Source of the DNA: Batillaria attramentaria | Taxonomy: Eukaryota; Mollusca; Gastropoda; Batillariidae | Assembly: GCA_018292915.2 (NCBI GenBank) | Contig: JACVVK020000198.1 | Location: 937,001-1,001,000, forward strand | Direction of reading: 5' to 3' | Length of the DNA stretch: 64,000 bases | Part shown: piece after piece, positions 10,801 to 21,764 of the stretch | How the letters are laid out: the number at the start of each line of letters is the position of its first letter | How positions within the stretch are numbered: the stretch's first letter is position 1 | Notes under the pieces: model-generated | Databases searched by the model: none | Told to the model about the DNA's origin: nothing | Seen by the model: only the letters and a program-made list of their open reading frames with translations | Made by a program: the position numbers and the translations under genes

Positions 10801-11646
10801 ATAAAACTACTTATTCCTTGTTTCCTGTTCATTCAGCTCTTTTCCGAAGGATCGTATCAACAGGAGTGCAACAGTAAACACGGAACTTCCTCCCTCTCCA
10901 ACAAGGAATCAATTCTGCAAATTCCAAACGGACCGAGGGAAAGGTTAACGTGCCCACTTCCTCTGTCACGACATCGCTAGGAACGTAATCTACAATTACG
11001 CCACGAACACGTGACTAAAATGTTAAAGAAACATCGGCAGAAAAAAACGCAGAGCCGACAGAATCGAAAACAGGGCGTACGTGGAGACTTTCCACAAACA
11101 CGTTCGGAAGAAAAAAAATCAATCCTAATCAACTTTGAAATCACGAACAGGAGCAGAATAAACAAGACTGGGAGGATTGTTCAACAAGTTCCTTCCGTTC
11201 CAGCGCAGGCCTATCACCTGCAGCGACCATCGTTTCACTTTAGATCTCATGGAGGCTGTTTACACTATAGCCCGGTTTCAACCCCAGTTTACCTCTACTC
11301 GGGTTGGACTCGGGGGTCAATAACGTTCACACTACATTCTCTGAAAATCTATCCCTTGCCAATGCCGTACGAAAATTTGCGTCATGCCCGCCGTCATGCC
11401 TAGACGAAAGCATCCTACCAAAGACCTTGGAAGATCTTTGATCCTACCATGACGCCAGCAGCATGTTTAGATCCGAAATGCGAGTTGGCCCTGGACCCGG
11501 GTTCAACCCTGGTCCGTAACATGGTTGAACCAGGGTCGCTTTTAACCCGGGTTGGTTAGTGTAAACACACCAAAGCAGGTTCAACCCAATAAACTTGGCA
11601 CGAGTAAACAGTCTCATGTAAATGTTGCAAACATATCCTGGCCTTC
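10801..11646. other. anonymous DNA upstream of the solo LTR
   Basis: No gene seen. GACCATCGTTTCACTTTAG near 11226 resembles a segment near 12036. Several ACCCGGGTT/AACCCGGG words occur at 11496-11552. Confidence 0.45.
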
Positions 11647-11945
11647 TGTTGTAGAGATCGCGAAAAGCCACTGCATTTCGATGGAAATTTCTAGACCATC
11701 CCAGAACATGCTGGTGCAGTAACGTCGGTAGATTACGTCACTTTGGAAAGATTGCCAGTAAGTTGTGGAATGCTCTAGATCTGACCTATATAAGCAGCCC
11801 TGCACAGCGTTCTGGGTTGTTCTTCTTTCATGAATTTGTTCTCCGCGCATCTTCTGTTAATAAAGTATTGAAGTTGTATTCTGTTGTATCCCGTGTCTTC
11901 TCTGCGAGTGCACGAAGACCGACATAGCAGGAGTAAAATACACCA
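11647..11945 (+). mobile_element. solo LTR of an LTR retrotransposon (299 bp)
   Basis: Starts TGTTGTAGAG, ends ATACACCA (TG...CA) and is bordered by the perfect 5-bp duplication CCTTC (11642-11646 and 11946-11950). Inside, in the correct order, are a TATA box TATATAAG at 11787-11794 and the polyadenylation signal AATAAA at 11859-11864, about 70 bp apart. There is no adjacent internal region, so recombination between two LTRs is the simplest origin. It is unrelated in sequence to the 1086-bp LTRs at 51556 and 59302. Confidence 0.8.
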
Positions 11946-12537
11946 CCTTCCAAAGGGAACTTTTTTTTTCCGATTTAGGACATTTGCACCAACTATAGTC
12001 GCAATACACATCTAAGTGACAGAACAGAAGCGGGGACCATCGTTCCACTTTAGGATCTCCTATAATAAATTTTCAATACAGACCCTGGCCTTAAAAGGGC
12101 ATTTTTTGGTTCCAGTTAGAAACGTTTGCGCCATAAGTAAGTACAACGCCCAGCTAAATGAAAGAACAGAAGCTGTCATGCACATAGTGCTGTCTTCAGG
12201 AAGGAAATACTGCCCACTACAGAACACACCTGAGCAGACTTTCCTGTTGATCGAAAAAAAAAAAATGCAAATGCCAATAAAAGGAAAGATAGAAATTTTT
12301 TTTTAAAAATCATTCAAACAACGTGATTGGTGCAGTAAAAATGTTCAGAATATAAAACTTTAGTAAAAAGTCAAGGCACAAAATGAACTATACTGTGAGG
12401 TGAGTGCTTGAGTTATTTAAACAGCACGGCAATAACCAGACTGAGACAGGTCAGCGGCGATCCCGAAAAATCTACCTCAACCCTGAGGTAACCGGCAAAC
12501 TGTACCTAACCCGCGTGCTGAGTACCAGCGCGCACGT
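11946..12537. other. anonymous DNA
   Basis: No exon recognised. A short repeat starting CCCGAAAAATCTACCTC (12465) is shared with 5893. Confidence 0.45.
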
Positions 12538-12680
12538 GAGTTTTCGGGCTCGCCGCGTGAGTTCGAATCCCGGCTGGGGCAAAATATTGGTGCTGGCTTT
12601 TTGTCTTTGCCTCGCCTTTGATATCGCCTATATGCGGTGAAAAAGGACCTTAAACTCTCAAACACCCACCCACCCGGGCT
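12538..12680 (+). repeat. SINE-A, head-truncated copy
   Basis: Has the B box GAGTTCGAATCCCGGC, the GTGCTGGC block, GATATCGCCTATATGCGGTG and the terminal AAACACCCACCCACCC. Confidence 0.8.
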
Positions 12681-12805
12681 CGCCGCTGACCTGCCTGAGT
12701 GAGACGGTGCACGTAAAAAAAAAAAATCAAAAAAATCGTACACGACTTTTAAAAGAAAAAAAACAAAAAAAGAACTGAGAGCTCGATGTCTCAGTGGACA
12801 CTCAC

Positions 12806-13097
12806 TTGATGGTCTTGCGGCCCAGCATGGGTGACTGGGCGGCCCGCTGGTTGAGCGAGGAGGCCGAGCCGATGGACGACTTATCGTCCGGAGATCGTTT
12901 GAACATTTGGTTGCCTGCTCCAGCGTCCTCGTCCAGCCCGTTGACGGCGTACTTCTTCCCGATGACGCCCTCCTCGTCGTCCGCCGTCTTGCGGTTCTTG
13001 AAGCACCACGAGCAGAAGACGGCGCTCAGAACCAACACCAGAAGTCCGCACAGCGACCCCACCACCGCAACCAACACCTGATGGCTGTCCTCCATGG
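12806..13097 (-). CDS. internal exon of a single-pass membrane protein gene, possibly synaptotagmin-like
   Basis: This is the one convincing host coding segment. On the minus strand a pyrimidine-rich tract ending TTGTTACAG precedes the exon (acceptor AG at 13099-13098), and the exon ends at a consensus donor GTGAGT (12805-12800). The exon is 292 bp, GC-rich unlike its surroundings, and open throughout. It encodes MEDSHQ, a hydrophobic span of about 24 residues (LVAVVGSLCGLLVLVLSAVF), then CSWCFKNRK and an acidic then Ser/Lys-rich segment ending SPMLGRKTI. Cysteines next to a basic stop-transfer are typical palmitoylation-type junctions. A short N-terminus, one membrane span and a CxWC-basic junction resemble synaptotagmin-7/4-like N-termini, but no C2-domain exon is visible in the window. 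The ATG at 13095 (context GCCATGG) could be the start codon. If not, the upstream intron is phase 1. If the donor were unused, translation would stop at TGA 12804-12802. A SINE-A copy sits in the upstream intron. Exon confidence is fair; the family name is tentative. Confidence 0.6.
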
Positions 13098-13184
13098 CTG
13101 TAACAACACAAAAGAGAAAGAGGGGGGAGGTGAATAAGGCTGTGTGAATTTGGGGGGCAGTAGGTCTGCTGGACGTTACCGTTC

Positions 13185-13358
13185 GGGTGGGGGTGTGGGG
13201 GGGGGGGGTAAAGTCCTTTTCCACCACATACGGGTGATATCAAAGACGGGGCAACGCTGAGAAAAAGCCAGCACAAATATTTGCCCCCAGCCGGGATACG
13301 AACTCACGACCCGAGCATTAGAAGTCCAACGCTCCACCATTCGGCCAACTCGGCTCCT
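13185..13358 (-). repeat. SINE-A, full length (174 bp)
   Basis: Flanked by the perfect 14-bp duplication ACGTTACCGTTCGG (13171-13184 and 13359-13372). On the minus strand it has the tRNA-like head with CGAATGGTGGAGCGTTGG and a B box, then the body and a C/A-rich tail. It lies just upstream of the membrane-protein exon, probably in its intron. Confidence 0.92.
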
Positions 13359-13384
13359 ACGTTACCGTTCGGCAAACATCAAAG

Positions 13385-13640
13385 TTAAAGTCAAAATAAG
13401 TTTCTTTCTGTCGCCCCATTCTGGGGTGTGGAGGAAATACAGAAAATCAGAGCGAACGTGAATGCTCTGAATAAAGAAAACAATTGTACAAAGGACAAGA
13501 TAAAAACACATAAAGAATACAATAACACGGGGCAAAAGAGCACAAATTCAGGCGTTAACAACACACTAGAAGGACAATGGCTATTTGCGAAATATTATAT
13601 TTCCACACTGTGCGGTCCAGAACCACTCTTTACTATGTAG
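13385..13640 (-). repeat. LINE 3' end, truncated copy
   Basis: On the minus strand it contains TTTCCTCCACACCCCAGAATGG and GCGACAGAAAGAAACTTATT, similar to the 3' ends at 43915-44180 and 39775-39872. No coding part is retained. Confidence 0.5.
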
Positions 13641-13789
13641 CAGAGGAGTTTTCGACGATAGAGACGAAAACCAGTGTCAGCTTTTAACTTTTGCCGATTG
13701 GTGTCCATGGAAATGTCAAAGAACGCAATGCTAAACCTAGCCAAGTTTATCAAAAACAGTAAAGTGATATAAGACTTGTATATCTCGTG

Positions 13790-13848
13790 TCAGTCGTGAG
13801 TTCGAACCCCGGCTGGGGCCAAATATTTGTGCTAGCCCAGAGCTGAAT
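13790..13848 (+). repeat. SINE-A fragment
   Basis: Only the B-box region GTGAGTTCGAACCCCGGCTGG and CCAAATATTTGTGCTAGC remain. Confidence 0.7.
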
Positions 13849-14185
13849 GTGGAACCTACAGGCTGTCCTCCGTGACTGGAAAAACACAAAGAACGAAGGA
13901 CGGCTACGTCTGCACTCTTCTGCACGATTGCAATTTGACTTCAACCTGCAACCTTTTGGAAAGCTGTGTGGAGCGAAGAAGATTTGAGATCAGATAACGT
14001 CCTGGTCGCGTCTACCGCTCCCCTGCTAACCCCGTCTCCACCCCATCCAATCATCGTTACGCTATTTTTGCTGTGCGCATGCACGAAGAGGAAGACATGT
14101 AAGTGAGATAAAGTTTTAGTCCGGATTCGGACGTTCGGCGCTTCGTGGTTAGTAAAGGAAACACTGAGCAACAAAATGATAAAAA

Positions 14186-14345
14186 TAATAATCGAATTGA
14201 TAAAGGCTCTTCATCCCAAATGATTGGCTCAAAGCACCGCGAGCTAAACCCAACACGCATCTCACGTGAATCACTCGCATTCTCTCAGACACTGGACGTG
14301 AACACAGAACAATCACGTGTTGCGAAGAGCCATCTCAGCAATTTA
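14186..14345 (-). repeat. SINE-B, 3' part only
   Basis: Aligns with the (ATT)n-proximal part of the 3783-4190 copy: ATTGGCTCAAAGCACCGCGAG, CACGTGAATCACTCGCATTC and ACAATCACGTGTTGCGAAG. The tRNA head is absent. Confidence 0.7.
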
Positions 14346-15884
14346 AGACTTTTAGACTTGCAAATAACGACTGACTTGAGCCATCGCTGCTCAGTTCCGG
14401 TTGCAGAAACTTCAGAATATGTTTTCCAGCACAGGACAAGATTGAACAAGATCCAGCACACAGTCCTCCCAAGAAAATCAGACGATGTTCTAATGACAGA
14501 CTTCAAACCACTAATCAACGATGTCGTATTCCAACGTCATGCAAACCACGAGCAGCTTCTGCAGACTTTCCACTGCCACCGAATATTCAAATTGGAATAG
14601 ACAGCAGACCTCAAGCTGTGGAACCCCGTAGCTAAAAATGACCTTCACCTTTTTCATCCCACTGGGCCAAGCAGCGAGCACGGCAATAGTGTGAGAGATT
14701 AAGTTTTGCCGCAATGGATTCTCTGCACGGAAACTGCGCAGCATTTTTTTTCTCCGACAGACAATGAAATAGTGAGACACGACACACATGCACATATTCT
14801 CGAAGCTAACCGAGTGGACGGTAGGACAAACCAAAAATAATCAATCATTTACCGTACGTCAACAAAATAATTTTACCGTTGGGCAAAAGAGTTCTTGTTG
14901 GTCAGCTGGTACACGCAAACACTGACTGAACCTCCAAAACAATCCGACAAATGGAATTAATATGAATTATTCAGGTCCTGCTGTTGCTGCAGTGGTGGAT
15001 AGATTCATAGTAATAGTGGGGCTTGTTAGATGAAAGTACCTATTCAACAGAAAAACAAAACAAGCAATCAAAACAGGCGAAGACGAGAACAAAACAACGC
15101 AGTTTGGAGTTTTTGAGAACAGAACAGGAAAGTCCTCATCATCCGGAATCCACTCAGAGGCGGGCAGCCCCGGGGTGTCTATCAGGAAAATGAGATAAGA
15201 GGGTGCGTCTAAACAATGGTAATGCGGGAAATCTCTCAAAGGATGAAGTGGAGCGCGCACAAGATTCAGACACTTGACCCGATGATCCCGGACCGCCAGT
15301 ACGGAACTCACTCCCTGTGGACTGAAATTCCCGCCTATCTGAAATTCTCCCTGTCACAGACAGCCTGGGGGACAAAATGCGTTGGAGGAGGGGGTGGGGG
15401 GTGGGGAAGAGGGGGGGGGGATTGAGGTAATACTCCAATCCAAATCCAAACAGCGGTTTCGGTGGCAGATCTTTTCTCATATCGTGAAAATGTGTAGATT
15501 AGGCATGTGGGATGATTCATTCCGTCAACAATGTGTCAGCGATTACGGTATTCCGATAGCAAACAAGCGGCTGGCAGATTAAGGCAAGGATTTTTTCCCC
15601 CGGAGGCGAACGAAATCATAGATTGTGCGTGTACCGAAAGAACTTTGAATTACTCTACTGCAATTCTATTGCAGGTATAATTCGCTGAGATACATAACCT
15701 AGACTGAAAAGATGTGGACTGAGAAATCGAATCTATGATTCCGTGAAACAGAATGTAACTTGTCCATGAACATTTTGTTCTTCTCGAAAACCGATCGATG
15801 CTGCTGGGGGACAAAATTTCCTGGGGGACAAAAATACGTATTGCTAATTCTCGGCAATTACACATGAGTTACAAATGCATCATG
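14346..15884. other. anonymous DNA
   Basis: No exon, RNA gene or repeat recognised apart from G-rich runs at 15388-15421. Confidence 0.5.
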
Positions 15885-16075
15885 ACAGACTTGCCACGGC
15901 CATGTTTCGCTGGGTGCAATGATGGTGCATGCACCATTTCGTACCGCGCATGAGTATCCCACGTGTTTGACTCTTTTTCGGTTTGGGCCCTGTATGCGAA
16001 AATCAGGCAAGGTTAACGGTTCCTTGACGGCTCTTACTGCAGCAAACACGAGTATAATCAAAGTGCAACGCTCCC
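15885..16075 (-). repeat. dispersed repeat R6, copy 1
   Basis: Reverse complement of 32315-32475. Shared blocks include ATTATACTCGTGTTTGCTGCA, GGAACCGTTAA, ACCGAAAAA and GCGCGGTACGAAATG. Non-coding. Confidence 0.7.
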
Positions 16076-16565
16076 ACTAAGGCAAATGTAAATCCATGCA
16101 GATTAATTGTGGTAGTTTTAGTGAGGTCACTGGTGCACTACCCCACAAACTTACTTGGTAGGGATTGAGTTAAACCCTCATTCAAGAAATCAACCAACCA
16201 ACTTACTAAAGCACCGAGAAGCTGTGCTGGCCCTTTCCTTCCTAGTTGCCCAGTCGTCGACGTCGACCTTTCGTGGTAGAACTTAATGAACGTTGAAACG
16301 CATTGACCGCGGTTTCAATCGAGCGAAATCACCAGCCTACGCTACCCCATCACGCCCCCTCCCCTCCCCCTTTCTAGCTATCACGACCTCTCACAACCAC
16401 CTCTCATTCGCAATCAACAAACTGTTGACACCTGTCAGCCACCCTTGTTGGCTGGGAATGTTGCAGATAGCGGGCAGGTGCCAGATAGCGACGTAGGCAA
16501 ATTGGACAAGACATGGACGCGACATTGCAGCTCCTCCGTTTGGACGTTGCGGCGTTTCGTTTCGT

Positions 16566-16568
<3 letters not shown>

Positions 16569-16638
<70 letters not shown>
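16569..16638. repeat. (GT)n(GA)n microsatellite
   Basis: Compound simple repeat. The surrounding 16076-17018 holds no recognisable gene. Confidence 0.96.
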
Positions 16639-17018
16639 TCCCACCACTGACTAGCATCCCGTCTGACTGACACGGCAAATAATGTGAATAGTCACTGAAG
16701 CCTGCGGGTCGCCACCCCGGGCACGCCAATTCAGGGCAGCAATAAATTTAAGCACGCAAACAGCTAATTCTGCTCCACAAGCACCAATTTCTGGTTCCGC
16801 TACATCACGCTGATGGTACCACTGGGTCCAGTCGAACGCTCAAGCGAAGAGATAGAGAGCGGGTCGGAAAGCGGGGGAGGGGGAGGGGGGTGTGGTTGAG
16901 GAGGGAGGATGGGGAGGGGTGGGGTGCTGTAAGTGCAACAGTATGTTCGTAGACACATTTGAATGTATGTAACTGGGTGATTGATGTGCGGGATAAAAGG
17001 GCTCTCTTTTGTCTCTCA

Positions 17019-17126
17019 AGCTCCTTTCGACAACACGACAACCGCCACATACGGCACACCCACCGCCACAACTGCTAGTAGTAGGGTGTGGCGTATGAGG
17101 CGGTTGTCGTGTTGTCGAAGGGAGCT
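17019..17126. repeat. hairpin-forming inverted repeat, 43-bp arms
   Basis: The left arm starts AGCTCCTTTCGACAACACGA and the right arm ends with its inverse (TCGTGTTGTCGAAGGGAGCT). The arms continue through ACAACCGCC...GGCGGTTGT to CACACCC...GGGTGTG around a loop of about 22 nt, with roughly three mismatches. Confidence 0.85.
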
Positions 17127-17515
17127 TCCGTGATGTATTAGAAGCCGGGGGGCAGGGGAGGCCGTGTATGAAGCTGCACAGTATGTGCTTGTAGTTAAAT
17201 GTATGTGTGGAGGCATGTTGGGTGTGTTTCTGGGTGAGTGAGTATGTGTTCATTGTAACTGTGTGGCTGTTATGCGGGGGGGGGGGGGGGGGGGGGGGGG
17301 GGGGAACCAACGAAAAACAAAACAGGACTGTGTAGTGGTAGCAGTCGTGGCGGTGGTCGTGGTGTATGTGGTGGTCGTCGTGGTTGTGAAAGGGACGCCG
17401 GGGGTAGGGGTGGCCGTGTATGATACTGCATATTATCTGTAGTTTAAATGTACGTGTGGAGGCATGTTGCGTGTGTTTCTGGGTGAGCGAGTGCGTGTTC
17501 ACTGTAAGGCGTCCT
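17090..17515. repeat. diverged tandem duplication, about 240-bp period
   Basis: GGCCGTGTATGA, GTTTAAATGTAYGTGTGG and GAGGCATGTTGSGTGTGTTTCTGGGTGAG occur near 17160-17240 and again near 17410-17485. A G28 run lies between (17277-17304). Confidence 0.7.
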
Positions 17516-18146
17516 GGGCTCCTGCGGAAGGGAGGGCGTCACTTAAATACCCATATTATTATCATTATTATAAAAGGCATAGCAGTTTAGCTACCCTAGT
17601 GGCTAGGAATGAGTTAGGGAAGAAGAAGAGGGTTTTCAGTCTCAGTACTACCAGTAGTGTCACGTGACCGGAAGTGGTGATGGGTCTGGGGGAGGAGGTT
17701 AGAGTGCTGGAAATCTCAGTGGAGCTGCGGCACTGGTAGTGGACGGTGGATGTGGTGGTGGTGGTGGTCGTGGTTGTAGCAGGGAACTCCCGTAAGGACC
17801 TAAAACCGGTATAGCGGATCGATAGCCACCTTTAGTGGCCGCGTGGAATTGCATTAGCTGGAGGAATTAGGCGCGAGACTGTGTCGGCCGCCGCCTCTCG
17901 TGGGGCCACTTTGCTGTACGCTGACCGAGTACGATTACTCGCCTATGAAGGAGAGGAACGATGGAGTGGACCCTGCGATTTGTAACCAATGAATGCTGAA
18001 TAGAATGAGTAGGGAAACCAAGACCGCACGAGTGGTGAGGTGTTACATGTCGATCGGAATGCATGCTGGCCTTGACACGGTGTGACCTTGCATGCTGTGG
18101 TCAGGTCTGGATGCAAGGTGATATCGACTTCAGCTGGAGTGCTAGA
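17516..18146. other. anonymous DNA with GGT/GTGGT-rich patches
   Basis: No gene or defined repeat seen. Confidence 0.45.
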
Positions 18147-18315
18147 TGGTTGTTTGAGGGTTTAACGTGATTTTCCAACACATTCGGCTGATATCAAAGA
18201 CGGGACAACGAGGAAAAAGGCAGCACAAATATTCGGCCCCAACCGGGATTCGAACTCACGATGCGAGCATTGAAAGTCAAACTCTCTAACTTCTCGGCCA
18301 TCTCTCCTCCCCTCT

Positions 18316-18344
<29 letters not shown>
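18147..18344 (-). repeat. SINE-A copy followed by (GA)n
   Basis: SINE-A spans 18147-18310 on the minus strand, diverged, with the B box CGAATCCCGG and GATATCAGCCGAATG. A (GA)16 microsatellite (18312-18344) abuts its 5' end. Confidence 0.8.
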
Positions 18345-18346
<2 letters not shown>

Positions 18347-18392
18347 TAAAAAGGTTACGGAAATTGATTTCCATTCAGTCAATGCTGCATGC

Positions 18393-18394
<2 letters not shown>

Positions 18395-18469
<75 letters not shown>
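18395..18469. repeat. (CA)37 microsatellite
   Basis: Uninterrupted simple repeat. Confidence 0.98.
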
Positions 18470-18471
<2 letters not shown>

Positions 18472-18921
18472 TATTAGCAACCAAAGAACTGGGTAACAAC
18501 TGCATAACTACGCAGCATATTGCTCCACAACTTTAACTCAATTCGTACCAACTACCTATTCCCCGGCTACGCAGGCTCGAGTACAGACTGGAAGGCCAAA
18601 CGCACTTTCAGTTCGCACAAACACTTGAGAATAACACAGGAAACAAGCTTGAGTCACACCTCACACCACAACGTACGCGATTCCTTCTGTCCTCATCAGC
18701 CCCCTGAGGAAACTGGGTTAAGCTAAGTATCAGCTTTAGGGGTTAGTGATGTCCATACATTCCTCCAGGAGAAATATGTGCCTGCTAAAATCAGCACTGG
18801 AAGGTGCATTACATAAGGCAAGGGACGCCAAGATCACTCCACGTCATCATACAGACAATAGCGGCTCACCGAGACAGGCGTGCAAGTGGAATCGAGTGCA
18901 TCACGTTCCGTAACTGCTCTA

Positions 18922-19545
18922 GATAGCCATCTTGACCAGCAGTCAGAAAACGACACAGACTGATCAGATTGCTATTAGTGCTAGGAATAGGACTTGCTCG
19001 CACGTGCAGGAACCCCAGGACTGCTCGTGGACCTTGGTGTCTTGTAGGCCTATCCAAGACATCACGTCCACGTCCCCTACCTTCTGTAGATAGCCATCTT
19101 GACCGGCAGTCAGAAACGACACACCCACTTATCAGATTGCTATTAGTGCTAGGAATAGGACTTGCTCGCACGTGCAGGAACCCCAGGACTGCACGTGGAC
19201 CTTGGTGTCTTGTAGGACTATCCAAGACATCACGTCCGCGTCTCGTAACTGTTCTTTATAGTCATTTTGACCAGCAGTCAGAAAACGACACACACTGATC
19301 AGATTGCTATTAGAACAGGACTTGCTCGCACATGCAGGAACCCCAGGACTGCACGTGGACCTTGGTGTCTTGTAGGCCTATCCAAGACATCACGTCCACG
19401 TCCCGTGGATGTTCTTCACAGCGATCTTGACCAGCAATCAGAAAACGACACAGACTTATCAGATCACTATTGGTGCTAGGAATAGGACTTGCAGAAACCT
19501 CCTGGACCTTGGTGTCTTGTAGGCCTATCCAAGACATCTAAGATC
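18922..19545 (+). repeat. satellite-like array: about four 160-168 bp units
   Basis: Units beginning near 18922, 19089, 19256 and 19417 share CTTGACCAGCAGTCAGAAAACG, ATCAGATTGCTATTAG, TGCTAGGAATAGGACTTGC and GGACCTTGGTGTCTTGTAGG, then CTATCCAAGACATC. The third unit lacks the TGCTAGGAAT segment and the fourth lacks part of the centre, so the array evolved by unit-internal deletion as well as duplication. The long minus-strand frame across it is not conserved between units. Confidence 0.92.
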
Positions 19546-19925
19546 CATAACATAGACAGTGGGATAAATGCAGTCAGTAAGGGGATGTCGCAAGAGCTGT
19601 TCTGACCTCCACATTCAGATCTACTTTAGCGTATACTTCAATCGCAAAGTTGTTGCGCGTTGTCGGAAACGCGTACATGTTATCATTTTGCCATTATAGT
19701 CAACCAAACACTGCTTTGTGTAGGTCGGAACCAAACTCGCTCAGTTGTTACGCGATACAGTACTACCTGGAGCGATACCAGACTATAATCTTCGCCACCG
19801 CGACAGACAAGTGCATTGTATATATCTGTACATGTAAATATTCGACAGTAGGCATGTAGGCATGCTGTTTCCAGCCTGTGCCCGCATCATTTTAGCATGT
19901 AAGCATGTTGGCAAGTATGTATGTA

Positions 19926-19984
<59 letters not shown>

Positions 19985-20339
19985 ATATGTATGTATGTCA
20001 GTCTGTATGTATGTATATGTGTATGTATGTGTGTATGTATGTAAAACACTTCCAAAAACAAGAAAAAAAACAACAACTTCGCCACAGTAAAGACTATGTC
20101 AGCTGTACCATAATCACGACCGTCTACTCTGTCTTGAAGTGACGGCGCCCCCAAATCAGTTAAAATCCTGAGGACACATAATGACTATCGTGCCTTTTGT
20201 CCCTGACTCAAACGACCAATTTCGTATGTACAAGACGTCAACTGTCTACCAAGCACTCTCGCCCGACTGGCGCCACTGGTCTGGACCCAAATGTGTCTGG
20301 TTTCTCTGCAAGTTCAGGGCTGCGTTCAGCCGACTTAAT
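19546..20339. other. gene-free stretch with a (TATG)n/(GT)n microsatellite
   Basis: The microsatellite runs about 19917-20045. No exon recognised. Confidence 0.5.
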
Positions 20340-20423
20340 CATGAATCGTACTTATATATAGCGCAGATTCTCACAAAGTGACTCAATGCGCGTACTCCCG
20401 CATTCATACCGATAAATATACAA

Positions 20424-20514
<91 letters not shown>

Positions 20515-20720
20515 AGCAGCTGAATCAAGAGAAAGTAAGCGGGCCTTGTCGAAAGTCAGCCGGAACAGATACGTTTTCAAGTCAGAATTGAAACGATCAA
20601 TGTCCGCTAGGTCCCTCAGCCCTGCAGGTAGTGCGTTCCAGAGTGACGAGTGGGGTGGGTCCAACTTAATCGTCTCCAGCACGAAAATTTTGTGAACTCG
20701 AACACTGACCATGAGAAACG
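20340..20720 (-). mobile_element. 5'-truncated LINE C-terminal end with microsatellite in the 3'UTR
   Basis: The minus strand encodes SSLWNALPAGLRDL and FNSDLKTYLFRLTF, the same C-terminal signature as at 2919-3194. Its 3' side carries an (CA)n run (20426-20507) and TATATAGCGCAGATT, as in the 2596-3196 copy. Poly-G runs border the upstream end (20741-20780). Confidence 0.7.
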
Positions 20721-21030
20721 AGTAGCGGGCTGATGGGGAAGGAGGGGGGGGGGGGGGGGGGGAGAGTGGGGGGGGGGGGCAGGCAGAGGGATCGAACTTT
20801 AGTTCCGATCCCTCCGGATTATGCCGGCTGAGCGCGGGCGAGATCGATGCCAAGATCAATGTAGTTCCAATTAGGTCAGATCAAACCCGACAGCCTCCCT
20901 CACGGGGGACCTGATCCGGCTTGGGGACACGGGAAGACAACACGGCCGGTCTCCTTCAAACAATACACAGCCTGCGGTACCCTTGAGACTCGGTACCATC
21001 GTTGGATCGGCGTGTTTCAGACATCGTGAC

Positions 21031-21608
21031 TAGGGGTGTTCGGTTTTACCGGTTTTCCGGTTAAAATCGGTCCGACTTTCTCACGGTTCGGTAAACCGGT
21101 TTGGCCTTAAAAAACCGGAAAACCGCGGTTTTTCTGAGGGACATCACTCGTCGTTTTTCAGCCCGTTACAAGACACCCTTCTCCTCCCCATCATCATCAT
21201 CATGTTGTTGTTGTTGTTGGCTGAACAGGGAAACCGTGGTGGCCGAATGGTAGAGCGTTGGACTTCCAACTTTCGGGTCGTGAGTTCAAATCCCGGCTAG
21301 GGCCAAATATTTGTGCTGGCCTTTTCATCGTTGCCTCGTCTTTGATATCATCCGTATGTGGTGGAAAAGGACGTTAAACTCCCAAACACCCACCCACCTA
21401 CCCTTGTTGGCTGAACATTTCCAACGCAGGGGTACAGGAAGCCGGAGTACTAGGAGACCCCCTCCCTTCCCCCCTTCCATCTCTTGGGGAAACGTTAGAA
21501 ACAATAGATGACGTATACATAGCCGGTTAACCGGTTTTAAACCTCGGTTTTCTATTGGAAAAACCGGTCAAAAACCGGTTTGAGAAATCGTACCGGTTCC
21601 ACCCTCTA
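21031..21608. mobile_element. hAT-like MITE with 8-bp target duplication, carrying nested SINE DNA
   Basis: The left end TAGGGGTGTTCGGTTTTACC and the right end GGTACGATTT... read inversely (TAGAGGGTGGAACCGGTACG) are inverted repeats rich in ACCGGTTTT. The flanks are ATCGTGAC (21023-21030) and ATCGTAAC (21609-21616), a 7/8 match of the 8-bp size expected for hAT. No transposase is present. Inside lie a complete SINE-A (21228-21403) and, after it, a scrap resembling SINE-B (GGCTGAACATTTCCAACGCAG, GCCGGAGTAC). Without SINE-A the element would be about 390 bp. Confidence 0.8.
21228..21403 (+). repeat. SINE-A, full length, nested in the hAT MITE
   Basis: Flanked by the perfect 14-bp duplication TTGTTGGCTGAACA (21214-21227 and 21404-21417). 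It has the tRNA-like head GTGGCCGAATGGTAGAGCG, the B box GAGTTCAAATCCCGGC and the tail AAACACCCACCCACCTACC. Confidence 0.93.
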
Positions 21609-21764
21609 ATCGTAACCCTGCTACCACTGCTAGCCACGTCCGTCGAAAACAAAGTGTGAGTATAGACAGTTGCACAAGAGGAACCCTCAACGCGCACTTT
21701 ACAAGGAAGTAGGACGTCAAAAATCATTTCAGTTCTGTTAGAGGGGTCTAAAGCTACCGTTTTC

